From NCBI GenBank assembly GCA_002842735.1, contig PHEB01000009.1, forward strand, positions 1 through 64,000: a stretch of DNA of 64,000 nt, in the 5' to 3' direction. Positions within the stretch are counted from its first letter, which is position 1. Every line of letters begins with the position of its first letter. The stretch is from Alphaproteobacteria bacterium HGW-Alphaproteobacteria-7 (lineage in GTDB: Bacteria > Pseudomonadota > Alphaproteobacteria > Sphingomonadales > Sphingomonadaceae). Under the pieces are notes generated by a model. That model was given only the letters and a program-made list of their open reading frames with translations. It made no database searches and was not told the DNA's origin. This document shows positions 27,110 through 36,803 of the stretch, in pieces. The translations under genes and the position numbers were made by a program.

Positions 27110-28830
27110 ACACCATGACTGCCGCCACGGCAGTCCCTTCAATTCCGGCTGGCCGCTTGCAGAGTGTCAATCTGCGGGCGCAATTATTGTGGACGGCCCG
27201 GTTCCGGGTGCTGTGGATCTTTGCCGCATTTGCCCTGATCACGCTGATCGCGTTGTTGCGGATCGCCTCGCTGGGGCTGGCCGGCCAAACACCGCAGCGC
27301 ACCAGCCTGCAGGACGCCTTGCTGCCTTCGCGCGGTGAGATCACCGATCGCAATGGCGCCCCGCTGGCGCGCGCATTTCCGGCCTATGCCTTGTGGTTCG
27401 ATCCATCCGCAATGGGCGATGTTGGCGCGCCGCTGGTGCGCAGCCCGCAGGTGGTCGCGCGCGAATTGAAGGCGATTTTCCCCGATATCGACGAAGCCCG
27501 CATGGCCAGCCGCCTGGCATCGGGCCGGGCGGGCTATCTGCGCCGCCGCCTGCTGCCCGAAGAGGCCAACAAGGTGTTTGCGCTGGGCGAAATCGCGCTG
27601 GAAATCCCGCGTGAGACTGATCGTTACTACCCCCAAGGCACGCTGGCAGCCCATGTTCTGGGCTATGTCGTCGAAGGCAAGGGCGGTCAGACCGGGATGG
27701 AGCAGGTGCTCGATGCGCGGCTCAGCAATACCGACACGCGCGCAGAGCCGGTGGCGCTGTCGATCGATGTGCGGGTGCAGGGCGCGCTTGAGGATGAATT
27801 GCGGCGCGGGATGCTGGCAACCAATGCGATTGGCGCAGCGGGGATCGTACTGGATGTCGATACCGGCGAGGTGATGGCGATGGCCTCCTTGCCCGAATTC
27901 GATCCCAATACCGCGGGCGCAGCTGGGGCCGAAAACGGGTTCAACCGCGTCACCAACGGGGTTTATGAACTGGGTTCAACCTTCAAACCGCTGAGCATTG
28001 CCGCCGCGATTGATGCAGGCGTGGTGCGCGATCTGGGCAAACCGTGGAATGCCACCCCGATTTCAGTCGGCCGCAGCACGATCAGGGATCTCAAGCCCAA
28101 GGGCGAAACGCTCAATGTCCCGCAGGCGCTGGTCTATTCCTCCAACACCGTGACCGCGCGGGTGGCGGATGAACTCGGCCCCGAACGCCTGCGCCGCACC
28201 ATGATCGATCTGGGCATGGACAGCCGCCCGTTTATCGACTTGCCCGCGCGCGGGTTTCCGCTGTGGCCCAAGGGCAAGTGGAGCCGCATCACCAACATGA
28301 CCGTCAGCTATGGTCACGGCCTCGCCGTCACCCCGCTGCATCTGGCGAGCGCCTATGCCGCGATGGTCAATGGCGGGATCTGGCGTCCGTCAACGCTGAT
28401 GAAGCTTGATCCTGCTGATGTGCCGCGCGGGCGGCGGGTGTTCAAGGAATCGACCTCGTCGCGGATGCGGCAGATGCTGCGGATGATCTCGCTTTATGGC
28501 ACCGGCAGAAACGCCGATGCGCCGGGATACCGGGTCGGAGGCAAGACTGGCTCGGCTGAGAAAGCCTCGGGCGGGGGGTATAACAAAACCTCGCTGGTAT
28601 CATCCTTCGCTGCTGCGTTTCCCATGGATGCACCGCGATATGTCGTGGTGATCGTGATCGACGAGCCCAAAGGCACGGTGGCATCATCATTCCAGCGCAC
28701 CGCCGCGTTCAACGCCGCGCCGGTGGTGGGTCGGCTGGTGCCGCGCATCGGCCCGATGCTGGGGGTGCAGCCTGATGAGCGGCGCGATGTCGATATTTCC
28801 GATCTGCGCTATCTGGTGGACAAGCACTGA
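27106..28830 (+). CDS. ftsI: Septal peptidoglycan transpeptidase FtsI (PBP3)
   Basis: 574 residues. One membrane helix (about 36-58) precedes a PBP dimer domain with SRGEITDRNGAPLA. The transpeptidase domain has STFK (nucleophile Ser291), SSN (345-347) and KTGSAEK. It crosslinks septal peptidoglycan together with FtsW and is a beta-lactam target. The last base of the stop is the first base of murE (TGATG). Confidence 0.97.
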   Translation: MNTMTAATAVPSIPAGRLQSVNLRAQLLWTARFRVLWIFAAFALITLIALLRIASLGLAGQTPQRTSLQDALLPSRGEITDRNGAPLARAFPAYALWFDPSAMGDVGAPLVRSPQVVARELKAIFPDIDEARMASRLASGRAGYLRRRLLPEEANKVFALGEIALEIPRETDRYYPQGTLAAHVLGYVVEGKGGQTGMEQVLDARLSNTDTRAEPVALSIDVRVQGALEDELRRGMLATNAIGAAGIVLDVDTGEVMAMASLPEFDPNTAGAAGAENGFNRVTNGVYELGSTFKPLSIAAAIDAGVVRDLGKPWNATPISVGRSTIRDLKPKGETLNVPQALVYSSNTVTARVADELGPERLRRTMIDLGMDSRPFIDLPARGFPLWPKGKWSRITNMTVSYGHGLAVTPLHLASAYAAMVNGGIWRPSTLMKLDPADVPRGRRVFKESTSSRMRQMLRMISLYGTGRNADAPGYRVGGKTGSAEKASGGGYNKTSLVSSFAAAFPMDAPRYVVVIVIDEPKGTVASSFQRTAAFNAAPVVGRLVPRIGPMLGVQPDERRDVDISDLRYLVDKH

Positions 28831-30317
28831 TGCGGCTGGCCGACCTGATGCAGCGCGCGGGGATTGCGCCGGACGGGGCGGGCGACGTCAGCGTCACCGG
28901 CTTTGCGATCGATCACCGCAAGGTTGCCCCCGGCACGGTGTTCGGCGCGTTTCAGGGCGCGGCGGTCAATGGGGAAGATTTCATCGCCGCCGCGATTGAA
29001 GCGGGCGCGGTCGCCATCGTTGCCCGGCCCGAAGCGCGGGTTGCAGGCGCGCTCCACATCGCCGATGCGCAGCCGCGCCGCGCCTTTGCGCAGCTGGCGG
29101 CGGGGTTCTTTGCCCCGGTGCCGCACACCATCGTCGCGGTAACGGGCACCAACGGCAAAACCTCCTGCGTGGAAATGACGCGACAAATCTGGCGCATGGC
29201 GGGCGAACGCGCGGCGAGCATCGGGACGCTGGGCGTGACCACCCCTGATGGCTCGGTTTCGACCGGGTTGACCACCCCCGACATCGTCACCTTCCTCAGC
29301 AATATGAGCGGGCTGGCGCGCGAAGGCGTGACCCATGTGGCGTTTGAGGCATCAAGCCACGGCCTGTCGCAATACCGCAACGAAGGGTTGAGCGTGGCAG
29401 CCACCGCCTTCACCAATTTCAGCCGCGATCACCTTGACTATCACGGCACGATGGAGGGCTATTTCGCGGCCAAGATGCGGCTGTTTACCGAAGTCGCCGC
29501 GCCCGGAACCCCGGCGGTGATCCATGATGCGGGCGATGGTTCGGAATGGACAGCACAGGCGATTGCCACCGCATCAGCGCGCGGGCTGGATGTGCGCACC
29601 GTGGGCGAGGGGGGCAGTTTTCTGCGGCTCGCCAACCGGGAGCCCGGCCAGCTTGGCCAGACGCTGATGATTGCGCATGGCGATGAGACGCGCACAATCA
29701 ATCTGCCGCTGATCGGTGCCTATCAGGCCGCCAATGCGCTGGTTTCTGCTGGGCTGGCGCTGGCGACGGGGATTGCGCCTGCTTCGGTGTTCGATGCACT
29801 CACTCGCCTGCAACCGGTGCGCGGGCGGCTGGAACGCGCCGCGCTCAACCCCGCTGGTGCGCCCGCCTATGTCGATTATGCCCACACCCCCGATGCGCTG
29901 GAGGCCGCAATTGCCGCGCTTCGCCCCCACGTGGCAAGCGGTGGCCGGTTGATCGCGGTGTTCGGCGCGGGCGGTGATCGTGACACCGGTAAGCGCGCGT
30001 TGATGGGCGAAGTCGCCGCGCGCACGGCTGATCTTGCCATTATCACCGATGATAACCCCCGCAGCGAAGACCCCGCCGCCATCCGCGCCGCCATCATGGC
30101 CGGCGCAGGCGGATCAGCGCGCGAAATCGGTGATCGCCGCGCCGCCATCGCCGCCGCAGTTGGGGAAGCCGGGCCACGCGACATTGTGCTGATCGCTGGC
30201 AAAGGGCACGAGCAGGGACAAATATTCGGGTCTGGAGAAACTATGCGGATCGAAGCCTTCGATGATGTCGAGGTTGCGCGCCAATGCGCTGCGTTTGGCG
30301 GGAGCGCGCCGCGATGA
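28830..30317 (+). CDS. murE: UDP-MurNAc-tripeptide synthetase MurE, meso-DAP type
   Basis: 495 residues. The ATP loop is TGTNGKTS, the middle domain has ASSHGLSQYRN and FSRDHLDYHG, and the C-terminal DNPR motif (TDDNPRSEDP) selects meso-diaminopimelate rather than lysine. It adds the third residue to UDP-MurNAc-L-Ala-D-Glu. It overlaps ftsI by one base and murF by ATGA. Confidence 0.97.
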   Translation: MRLADLMQRAGIAPDGAGDVSVTGFAIDHRKVAPGTVFGAFQGAAVNGEDFIAAAIEAGAVAIVARPEARVAGALHIADAQPRRAFAQLAAGFFAPVPHTIVAVTGTNGKTSCVEMTRQIWRMAGERAASIGTLGVTTPDGSVSTGLTTPDIVTFLSNMSGLAREGVTHVAFEASSHGLSQYRNEGLSVAATAFTNFSRDHLDYHGTMEGYFAAKMRLFTEVAAPGTPAVIHDAGDGSEWTAQAIATASARGLDVRTVGEGGSFLRLANREPGQLGQTLMIAHGDETRTINLPLIGAYQAANALVSAGLALATGIAPASVFDALTRLQPVRGRLERAALNPAGAPAYVDYAHTPDALEAAIAALRPHVASGGRLIAVFGAGGDRDTGKRALMGEVAARTADLAIITDDNPRSEDPAAIRAAIMAGAGGSAREIGDRRAAIAAAVGEAGPRDIVLIAGKGHEQGQIFGSGETMRIEAFDDVEVARQCAAFGGSAPR

Positions 30318-31795
30318 ATGCGCTGCACCCGATGCTGCGCCAATGGCCCGTTGCCGCGCGCGATGCCCTGCAACAAGCATTGTGGAGCGCTGCTGAAATC
30401 GAAGCGGCGACGGGCGGTATTGCCAGCCACGATTTTCAGGCCGCGGGCGTCGAAATGGACTCGCGCGATGTGAAGCCGGGCGATGTGTTCGTGGCGCTGC
30501 GCGGCGAAGCGATGGACGGTCACAAGTTCATCGCTCAGGCCTTTGAAAAGGGCGCGGTTGCCGCGATTGTCGATCGCCCGGTCGATTTCCCGCACGTGCT
30601 GGTCGCAGATACAACCGCCGCGCTGCAAACGCTCGCCCACGCCGCGCGGGATCGGGCTGCGGCGGTGCGGATCGCGATCACCGGATCGGTCGGCAAGACC
30701 GGGGTGAAGGAGGCGATTTTCGCCTGTCTTGACCGTGCCAGCCGGGGCGCAGCGCATCGCTCTGTGCGTAGCTACAACAACCATGTCGGTGTGCCATTGA
30801 GCCTTGCGCGGATGCCTGCGCGGGCCAAGTTCGGCGTGTTCGAAATGGGGATGAACCACGCGGGCGAAATCGCGCCGCTGGCCGATCATGTGCGCCCGCA
30901 TATCGCGCTGATCACCACCATCGCGCCCGCGCATATCGAAAACCTTGGCAGTCTCGAAGCGATTGCCGACGAAAAAGCGCAGATATTTACCGGGCTGGTT
31001 CCCGGCGGCACGGCGATTATTCCCGCCGATGCCGAACACGCCGACCGGCTGATCGCTCATGCGAAGGCGTGCGGGGCCAGGGTCATCACGTTCGGGCGCG
31101 CAGATGGCGCGGACGTGCGGCTGCTCGATGCGATCCCGGCCGCCAGTGGCGGGGCGCTGGTCACGGCGGATATGGGCGATATCCGGCTATGCTACACGAT
31201 TGCCGAACCGGGCGAACATTGGGTGCTCAATTCGCTCGGTGTGATGGCTGCGGTGCGCGCGGCGGGCGGCGATCTGGCGAGCGCCGGGCTGGCGCTGGCC
31301 GAAATGGGCGGGCTGAAGGGGCGCGGTGCGCGCCATACCTTAAATGTGCCCGGCGGCAGCGCGTTGCTGATCGATGAAAGCTACAACGCCAACCCCGCAT
31401 CGATGCGCGCAACGCTCAAAACACTCGCCGCCACCAATGCCGTCCGCCGTATCGCGGTGCTGGGCAGCATGAAGGAACTGGGCGATTTCGCCCCCGCCTT
31501 TCACCGTCAACTCGCTGAGCCCTTGGCCGAAGCCGGGGTGAGCCACGCAATTCTGGTGGGTGACGAGATGCGCGCGCTGGCGGAGGAACTGGGGAAACTG
31601 CCCGCTGCCGCGCTTGGCAAGCCCATCACCTTCGCGCATTGCGGAACACCTGCCGAAGCCATCGCGGCGCTCGGGCAATATGGTCTTGCTCCGGGGGACG
31701 CGGTGCTGGTCAAGGGTTCCAATTCGGTCGGGTTGGGCCGGCTGGTGACACATTTTACCGATAACGCCCCTGCCGGGACCGCAGCGGGAGGCTGA
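30314..31795 (+). CDS. murF: UDP-MurNAc-tripeptide--D-Ala-D-Ala ligase MurF
   Basis: 493 residues from the ATG in the ATGA overlap with murE. The ATP loop is ITGSVGKTGVKE, followed by YNNHVGVPLSLAR and FEMGMNHAGEI, and the C-terminal DESYNANPASMRA is a family signature. It attaches D-Ala-D-Ala, made by the ddl product encoded further down the same cluster. Confidence 0.97.
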   Translation: MNALHPMLRQWPVAARDALQQALWSAAEIEAATGGIASHDFQAAGVEMDSRDVKPGDVFVALRGEAMDGHKFIAQAFEKGAVAAIVDRPVDFPHVLVADTTAALQTLAHAARDRAAAVRIAITGSVGKTGVKEAIFACLDRASRGAAHRSVRSYNNHVGVPLSLARMPARAKFGVFEMGMNHAGEIAPLADHVRPHIALITTIAPAHIENLGSLEAIADEKAQIFTGLVPGGTAIIPADAEHADRLIAHAKACGARVITFGRADGADVRLLDAIPAASGGALVTADMGDIRLCYTIAEPGEHWVLNSLGVMAAVRAAGGDLASAGLALAEMGGLKGRGARHTLNVPGGSALLIDESYNANPASMRATLKTLAATNAVRRIAVLGSMKELGDFAPAFHRQLAEPLAEAGVSHAILVGDEMRALAEELGKLPAAALGKPITFAHCGTPAEAIAALGQYGLAPGDAVLVKGSNSVGLGRLVTHFTDNAPAGTAAGG

Positions 31796-31828
31796 GGCCC
31801 GAAGCACCGGGCGCCGAGGAACGATTAA

Positions 31829-32899
31829 ATGCTCTATCTGCTTGCCGAGTGGCTTGGCTTCGAAGGCATCTTCAATCTGGTGCGCTACCAGAGCTTTCGC
31901 GCCGGGGCGACGTTGATGACAGCGTTGCTGATCGGCATGGTTATCGGCCCGCGCTTCATCAACCTTTTGCGCGTGCGGCAGGGCAAGGGCCAGCCGATCC
32001 GCGAAGACGGGCCGCAAACCCATTTCGCCAAGCGCGGCACGCCCACCATGGGCGGGTTGATGATCCTGACCGCGCTGACGCTGTCGCTGCTGTTGTGGAT
32101 GGATTTGGAAAGCCCGTTTGTCTGGGCCTGTCTGGCGGTGACAATCGGGTTCGGCTTCATCGGTTTCCTTGACGATTATGACAAGGTATCGAAGAACAGC
32201 CACGCAGGCGTTTCGGCGCGGGTGCGGTTGGCGCTGGAATTCGTGGTGGCCGGGGTGGCGAGCTACCTGATCGTCAGCCAGATCAACACCAACCTTTACC
32301 TGCCGTTCCTGTCAGACGTCAGCATCCCGCTCGGCCCGGCCTATTACGTGTTTGCCGCTTTTGTGATTGTGGGCGCGGGCAATGCGGTCAACCTGACTGA
32401 TGGCCTGGATGGGCTCGCGATCATGCCGGTGATCATCGCGGCCGGCACCTTTGCGATCATCGCCTATCTGGTCGGCCGCGCGGATTTCAGCGCCTATCTC
32501 GGTATTCCCTATGTGCCCGGTGCGGGCGAACTTGCGATTTTCTGCGCGGCGATCATGGGCGCGGGGCTGGCGTTCCTGTGGTTCAACGCGCCGCCCGCTG
32601 CGGTGTTCATGGGCGATACCGGATCGCTGGCCTTGGGCGGGGCGCTGGGCGCGATTGCGGTGGCTTCGCACCACGAAGTCGTGCTCGCCATCGTCGGCGG
32701 GCTATTCGTGCTTGAGGCGGTGTCGGTGATCGTGCAGGTGTTCTGGTTCAAGCGCACCGGCAAGCGAGTGTTCCGCATGGCCCCGATCCACCATCATTTT
32801 GAACAGCTCGGCTGGAGCGAAAGCAAGGTCGTGATCCGGTTCTGGATCATCGCCATCGTGCTCGCGATGATCGGCCTTTCCACGCTGAAGTTGAGGTAA
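31829..32899 (+). CDS. mraY: Phospho-MurNAc-pentapeptide translocase MraY
   Basis: 356 residues with about ten membrane segments. The signatures [40 protein letters not shown] and APIHHHFE are all present; the Asp pairs bind Mg2+. It forms lipid I on undecaprenyl phosphate at the inner membrane. It starts 33 bases after murF, one of the few non-overlapping steps in the cluster. Confidence 0.98.
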   Translation: MLYLLAEWLGFEGIFNLVRYQSFRAGATLMTALLIGMVIGPRFINLLRVRQGKGQPIREDGPQTHFAKRGTPTMGGLMILTALTLSLLLWMDLESPFVWACLAVTIGFGFIGFLDDYDKVSKNSHAGVSARVRLALEFVVAGVASYLIVSQINTNLYLPFLSDVSIPLGPAYYVFAAFVIVGAGNAVNLTDGLDGLAIMPVIIAAGTFAIIAYLVGRADFSAYLGIPYVPGAGELAIFCAAIMGAGLAFLWFNAPPAAVFMGDTGSLALGGALGAIAVASHHEVVLAIVGGLFVLEAVSVIVQVFWFKRTGKRVFRMAPIHHHFEQLGWSESKVVIRFWIIAIVLAMIGLSTLKLR

Positions 32900-32913
32900 G
32901 GGGTGATGCGCGC

Positions 32914-34299
32914 GTGATCACCTCCCCCGCCTTTGCCGGTCAACGCTTTGCGGTGCTGGGCCTCGCCCGGTCGGGCGCTGCGGCGGCTGAGGCGTTGATG
33001 GCCAGCGGGGCAGAGGTGGTCGCTTGGGATAGGCAGGACGTGGCGCGCGCGCCGTTCGAGGGGCGGTGCCAGTTGGTCGATCCGCTGGAGCTTGACCTGA
33101 CTGGGTTTGCGGGTGTGATCGTGTCGCCCGGCGTGCCATTGAACACCCACCCCATCGGGCCCCATGCGTGGCAATATGGCCTGCCGGTGATCGGCGATAT
33201 CGAGCTATTTGCGATGGCACGGGCAAGCCTGCCGCCGCACAAGGTGGTCGGCATCACTGGCACCAACGGCAAATCGACCACCACCGCGCTGGTGCATCAC
33301 ATCCTGACCGAGGCTGGCGTGCCATCGGTGATGGGCGGCAATATTGGTGAGGCGATTCTGGCGCAGACGCCGCTTATCCCCAACCAAAACGGCACCGGCG
33401 TCTATGTGCTCGAACTGTCGAGTTTCCAGCTCGATCTCACCTTCACGCTTGATTGCGATGTCGCCGCGCTGACCAACATCACCCCCGATCACCTTGATCG
33501 CTATGCCGGGTTTGCCGCCTATGCCGCATCCAAGGAACGCCTGTTTGCGATGCAGGAAACCGGCACCGCGCTGATCTGCGATGAGGATGCCCCGACCAGT
33601 GCGATTGCCGATCGCATCGCCGCAGCGGGCAAGCCGGTCGTGCGGGTCAAGACCGATGATCTGGCGGCCGCCGGGTTTGCCGAAGGGCGTTCGCCCTCGC
33701 TCGCCGGGCCGCATAATGCCCAGAACGCGGCGGTGGCGGTTGCCATCTGCCGCCAGCTTGGCCTGAACGATGCGACCATCGCCCGCGGGCTCGCCTCCTA
33801 TCGCGGCCTGCCGCACCGGATGGAGCGGGTGTGCGACGTCAACGGCGTGGTCTATATCAATGACAGCAAGGCGACCAACGCCGCCTCTGCCGCCCCGGCG
33901 CTGGCCGCGTTCACGCCCGAGGCGGCCATCAATGACGGCGCGCCGCGCATCCACTGGATAGTCGGCGGCCTGCCCAAGGAAGATGGGCTGGGTGCCTGCG
34001 GTGATCACCTTGGCAATGTCGCGGCGGCCTATACCGTGGGTGAGGCCGGGCCGGTATTTGCCGACCTGCTCGAAGGGCGCGTCCGGGTTGAACGCTGCGA
34101 ACTCATCAGCGAAGCCGTGCGCCGTGCTGCCGAGGCTGCGCGGCCGGGCGAGGTGGTGCTGTTGTCCCCCGCCTGCGCCAGCTATGATCAGTTTCGCGAC
34201 TATGAAAAGCGCGGGCACCATTTCCGCCAGATGGTCGGCGCGATAACGGGCTGCGATACTGGCGGGGGCGGCGCTGCGAGCGGGAGCCCCTTGCCATGA
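32914..34299 (+). CDS. murD: UDP-MurNAc-L-alanine--D-glutamate ligase MurD
   Basis: 461 residues from GTG at 32914, 14 bases after mraY. GLARSGAAAAEAL forms the N-terminal UDP-binding fold, GITGTNGKSTTTAL the ATP loop, NITPDHLDRY the central motif and DSKATNAASA plus SPACASYDQF the C-domain. It adds D-Glu to UDP-MurNAc-L-Ala. The stop overlaps ftsW (ATGA). Confidence 0.97.
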   Translation: MITSPAFAGQRFAVLGLARSGAAAAEALMASGAEVVAWDRQDVARAPFEGRCQLVDPLELDLTGFAGVIVSPGVPLNTHPIGPHAWQYGLPVIGDIELFAMARASLPPHKVVGITGTNGKSTTTALVHHILTEAGVPSVMGGNIGEAILAQTPLIPNQNGTGVYVLELSSFQLDLTFTLDCDVAALTNITPDHLDRYAGFAAYAASKERLFAMQETGTALICDEDAPTSAIADRIAAAGKPVVRVKTDDLAAAGFAEGRSPSLAGPHNAQNAAVAVAICRQLGLNDATIARGLASYRGLPHRMERVCDVNGVVYINDSKATNAASAAPALAAFTPEAAINDGAPRIHWIVGGLPKEDGLGACGDHLGNVAAAYTVGEAGPVFADLLEGRVRVERCELISEAVRRAAEAARPGEVVLLSPACASYDQFRDYEKRGHHFRQMVGAITGCDTGGGGAASGSPLP

Positions 34300-35525
34300 C
34301 CGCGCCGACCTATACCGCAGCGGCGCGCGGACGCAGCAATTCCCTCGCCCCGGTTTCGATCCAGCGCCGCTGGCGTGATGCCCTGCGCATCTGGTGGAGC
34401 GAAATCGACAAGGTGTTGCTGGCGCTGATCATTACCCTGATGGCGGTCGGCATCGTCGCGGTGGCCGCCGCGTCACCCGCCAGCGCCGATCAGCTTTCGA
34501 CCGCCACAGTCACGCTCGATGAATTCATGTTCTTCAAACGCCACATCGTGTTTCAGCTGATGGGCCTGACGCTGATGATCGGGCTGTCGTTTGCCAGCCG
34601 GGATCAGGCGCGCCGCATCGGCATTCTGGTCGGCGCGATCATGTTGGCGCTGATGTTTCTGGTGCCGATTATCGGTGAGGAAAAGAACGGCGCGCGGCGC
34701 TGGATCAATCTGGGCATGTCGCTGCAACCATCGGAGTTCCTCAAACCCGGCTTTGCGATCATCTGCGCGTGGATTTTGAGCTGGCGACTGCGCGATCCCG
34801 GCCTGCCGGTGATCCTCTATGTCAGCGCGCTGATGGCGCTGATCGCCGGATTGCTGATGGCGCAGCCCAATCTGGGCGATGCGATCCTGTTTGCGGGCAT
34901 CTGGCTGGTGATGGTGCTGCTGGCGGGCATCCCCTGGCAACGCATCGGCGCAGTGATCGCGCTGGGCACGGGCGCTTTGACGCTGGCCTATTTCTTTTAC
35001 GACAATGCCCGCCACCGGATTGACGGGTTTCTTGGCGGCGGCACCGCGTTCGATCAGGTCGATCTGGCGCAGCGCACGCTGACAGCGGGCGGGTGGACGG
35101 GCAGCGGCTTGTGGCTCGGCATCCGCAAGATGAACCTGCCCGAAGCGCACACCGATTACATTTTCTCGGTGATTGGTGAGGAATTCGGGCTGATCATCTG
35201 CGCCCTGATCGTATTGTTATATTGCGGGCTGGTGCTGCGCGCGTTGATGCGGTTGGTGAATGAAGACAACCTGTTCGCGCTGCTCGCGGGTGCGGGGCTG
35301 ATCACCCAGTTCGGCGGGCAGGCCTTCATCAACATTCTGGTGAACCTCAAACTGTTCCCGTCCAAGGGGATGACTTTGCCGCTGATTTCCTATGGCGGAT
35401 CATCGACACTGGCGGTCTGCTTCACGCTTGGGCTATTGCTGGCGATCACCCGGCGCAATCCGTTCCTCGCTCGTGAGGGCGGCGGATTGCGTGGGTTGAT
35501 TGATCGCAAGGAGGAACGCGCATGA
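34296..35525 (+). CDS. ftsW: Septal peptidoglycan polymerase FtsW
   Basis: 409 residues, SEDS family, with about ten membrane helices after a charged N-terminus. KNGARRWINLGMSLQPSEFLKPGF and AHTDYIFSVIGEEFG carry the conserved SEDS residues, and the last conserved block is LPLISYGGSSTLA. It polymerises lipid II with FtsI, encoded 5.5 kb upstream. It overlaps murD and murG. Confidence 0.97.
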   Translation: MTAPTYTAAARGRSNSLAPVSIQRRWRDALRIWWSEIDKVLLALIITLMAVGIVAVAAASPASADQLSTATVTLDEFMFFKRHIVFQLMGLTLMIGLSFASRDQARRIGILVGAIMLALMFLVPIIGEEKNGARRWINLGMSLQPSEFLKPGFAIICAWILSWRLRDPGLPVILYVSALMALIAGLLMAQPNLGDAILFAGIWLVMVLLAGIPWQRIGAVIALGTGALTLAYFFYDNARHRIDGFLGGGTAFDQVDLAQRTLTAGGWTGSGLWLGIRKMNLPEAHTDYIFSVIGEEFGLIICALIVLLYCGLVLRALMRLVNEDNLFALLAGAGLITQFGGQAFINILVNLKLFPSKGMTLPLISYGGSSTLAVCFTLGLLLAITRRNPFLAREGGGLRGLIDRKEERA

Positions 35526-36745
35526 CCAGCCAGATATCGACAGGCGCGTCACGCCATTTCGTGCTGGCGGCGGGCGGCACCGGCGGGCATTTGATCCCGG
35601 CCTTCGCGCTGGCGGCAGAACTGCACGCGCGCGGGCACCACGTCGCGCTGATCACCGATGAACGCGGGGCGAATATCCCAGGCAAGCCCGATTACCTGAC
35701 CGCCCACGTCCTGCCCGCAGGCCGGTTCGGCAAGAACCCGCTGGGCTGGCCCAAGGGGATTTCCGCGGTGCTCGAAGGGCGGCGCATGGCGCTGCGGCTG
35801 TTCGACGCGTTCGAGCCTTCGGCCATCGTCGGCTTCGGCGGATACCCCGCGCTGCCCGCACTGCTGGCGGCGACGGCGGCGGGGTTGCCGAGCGTGGTGC
35901 ATGAACAGAACGCGGTGCTGGGCCGGGTCAACCGGCTGCTGGCGGGCCGCGTCGATGGAATCGCGACGTCTTATGCCAAGGTTGACCGGCTGAACCCGAA
36001 ACACGCCGACAAGGTGCACCTGACCGGTAACCCGGTGCGCGCCGATGTGGGCGCTTTACGCGAACAGGATTTCCCCGCCTTTACCGAAGACAGCCTGCTG
36101 CGCATCCTTGTTACCGGCGGCAGTCAGGGCGCACGGGTCTTGTCCGAGGTCGTGCCCGATGGGCTGGCGATGCTGCCCCCGGCGCTGCGTCAGCGTTTGC
36201 AAGTGACCCAGCAATGCCGCGCGGAGGATATTGACGCGGTGCGGGCGCGCTATGCCGAACATGATATTCCCGCCGAACTCGGCACCTATTTTGAAGATAT
36301 GCACGAACGGCTGGCGGACGCGCATCTGTTTATCGGGCGCGCGGGCGCTTCGACGATTGCCGAACTGACCGCGGTCGGGCGGCCTGCGATCTTGATCCCG
36401 CTGCCGATTGCGACCGACGACCATCAGGCCGCCAACACCCGCGAGATGGTCAAGGCGGGCGGAGCGCGGATGATCCGGCAGGCTGCGTTCCAGCCGAAAG
36501 AACTGGCCAAGCAGATACAGGCGATGGCGATGAACCCGGCCAGCCTCGCCAACGCCGCGCATTGTGCGTTCAATTGCGGGCGGCCCGATGCGGCGAAGGA
36601 CTTGGCCGATCTGGTCGAGAGCATGAGCGGGATCGATCTGATGGACGTGATCCGGGTGGGAGAGGGCGCGCCCCGCGCCGCGCAAACCGCCACGCGCCCG
36701 CAGACCGCAACCCGCAAGGCTGCCAAGGATAGGGCCTATCCATGA
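35522..36745 (+). CDS. murG: UDP-GlcNAc transferase MurG
   Basis: 407 residues, GT-B fold. The N-terminal loop [38 protein letters not shown], and the donor-binding [19 protein letters not shown] and [13 protein letters not shown] motifs are intact. It converts lipid I to lipid II at the membrane. The C-terminus carries a ~30-residue low-complexity extension rich in Ala, Thr and Arg. The TGA stop also contains an ATGA, the apparent original murC start, now followed by a repeat. Confidence 0.97.
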   Translation: MTSQISTGASRHFVLAAGGTGGHLIPAFALAAELHARGHHVALITDERGANIPGKPDYLTAHVLPAGRFGKNPLGWPKGISAVLEGRRMALRLFDAFEPSAIVGFGGYPALPALLAATAAGLPSVVHEQNAVLGRVNRLLAGRVDGIATSYAKVDRLNPKHADKVHLTGNPVRADVGALREQDFPAFTEDSLLRILVTGGSQGARVLSEVVPDGLAMLPPALRQRLQVTQQCRAEDIDAVRARYAEHDIPAELGTYFEDMHERLADAHLFIGRAGASTIAELTAVGRPAILIPLPIATDDHQAANTREMVKAGGARMIRQAAFQPKELAKQIQAMAMNPASLANAAHCAFNCGRPDAAKDLADLVESMSGIDLMDVIRVGEGAPRAAQTATRPQTATRKAAKDRAYP

Positions 36746-36790
36746 AGGGTGTCCTTCGACAGGCTCAGGATGCGCGGACGACACCCTTCA
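36743..36790. repeat. Palindromic repeat inserted between murG and murC
   Basis: TGAAGGGTGTC (36743-36753) and GACACCCTTCA (36780-36790) are perfect inverted repeats; the first contains the murG stop. The interior CCTTCGACAGGCTCAGGATG is a repeat common in sphingomonads. It is the main non-coding interruption inside the dcw cluster before ftsZ. Confidence 0.75.
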
Positions 36791-36803
36791 CCGGAGGTGT
36801 CCG

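Noticed and set aside
29876-31060. A 394-residue minus-strand open frame across murE/murF
   Set aside because: It is antisense to two essential, fully conserved ligases and shows only complementary-strand composition.
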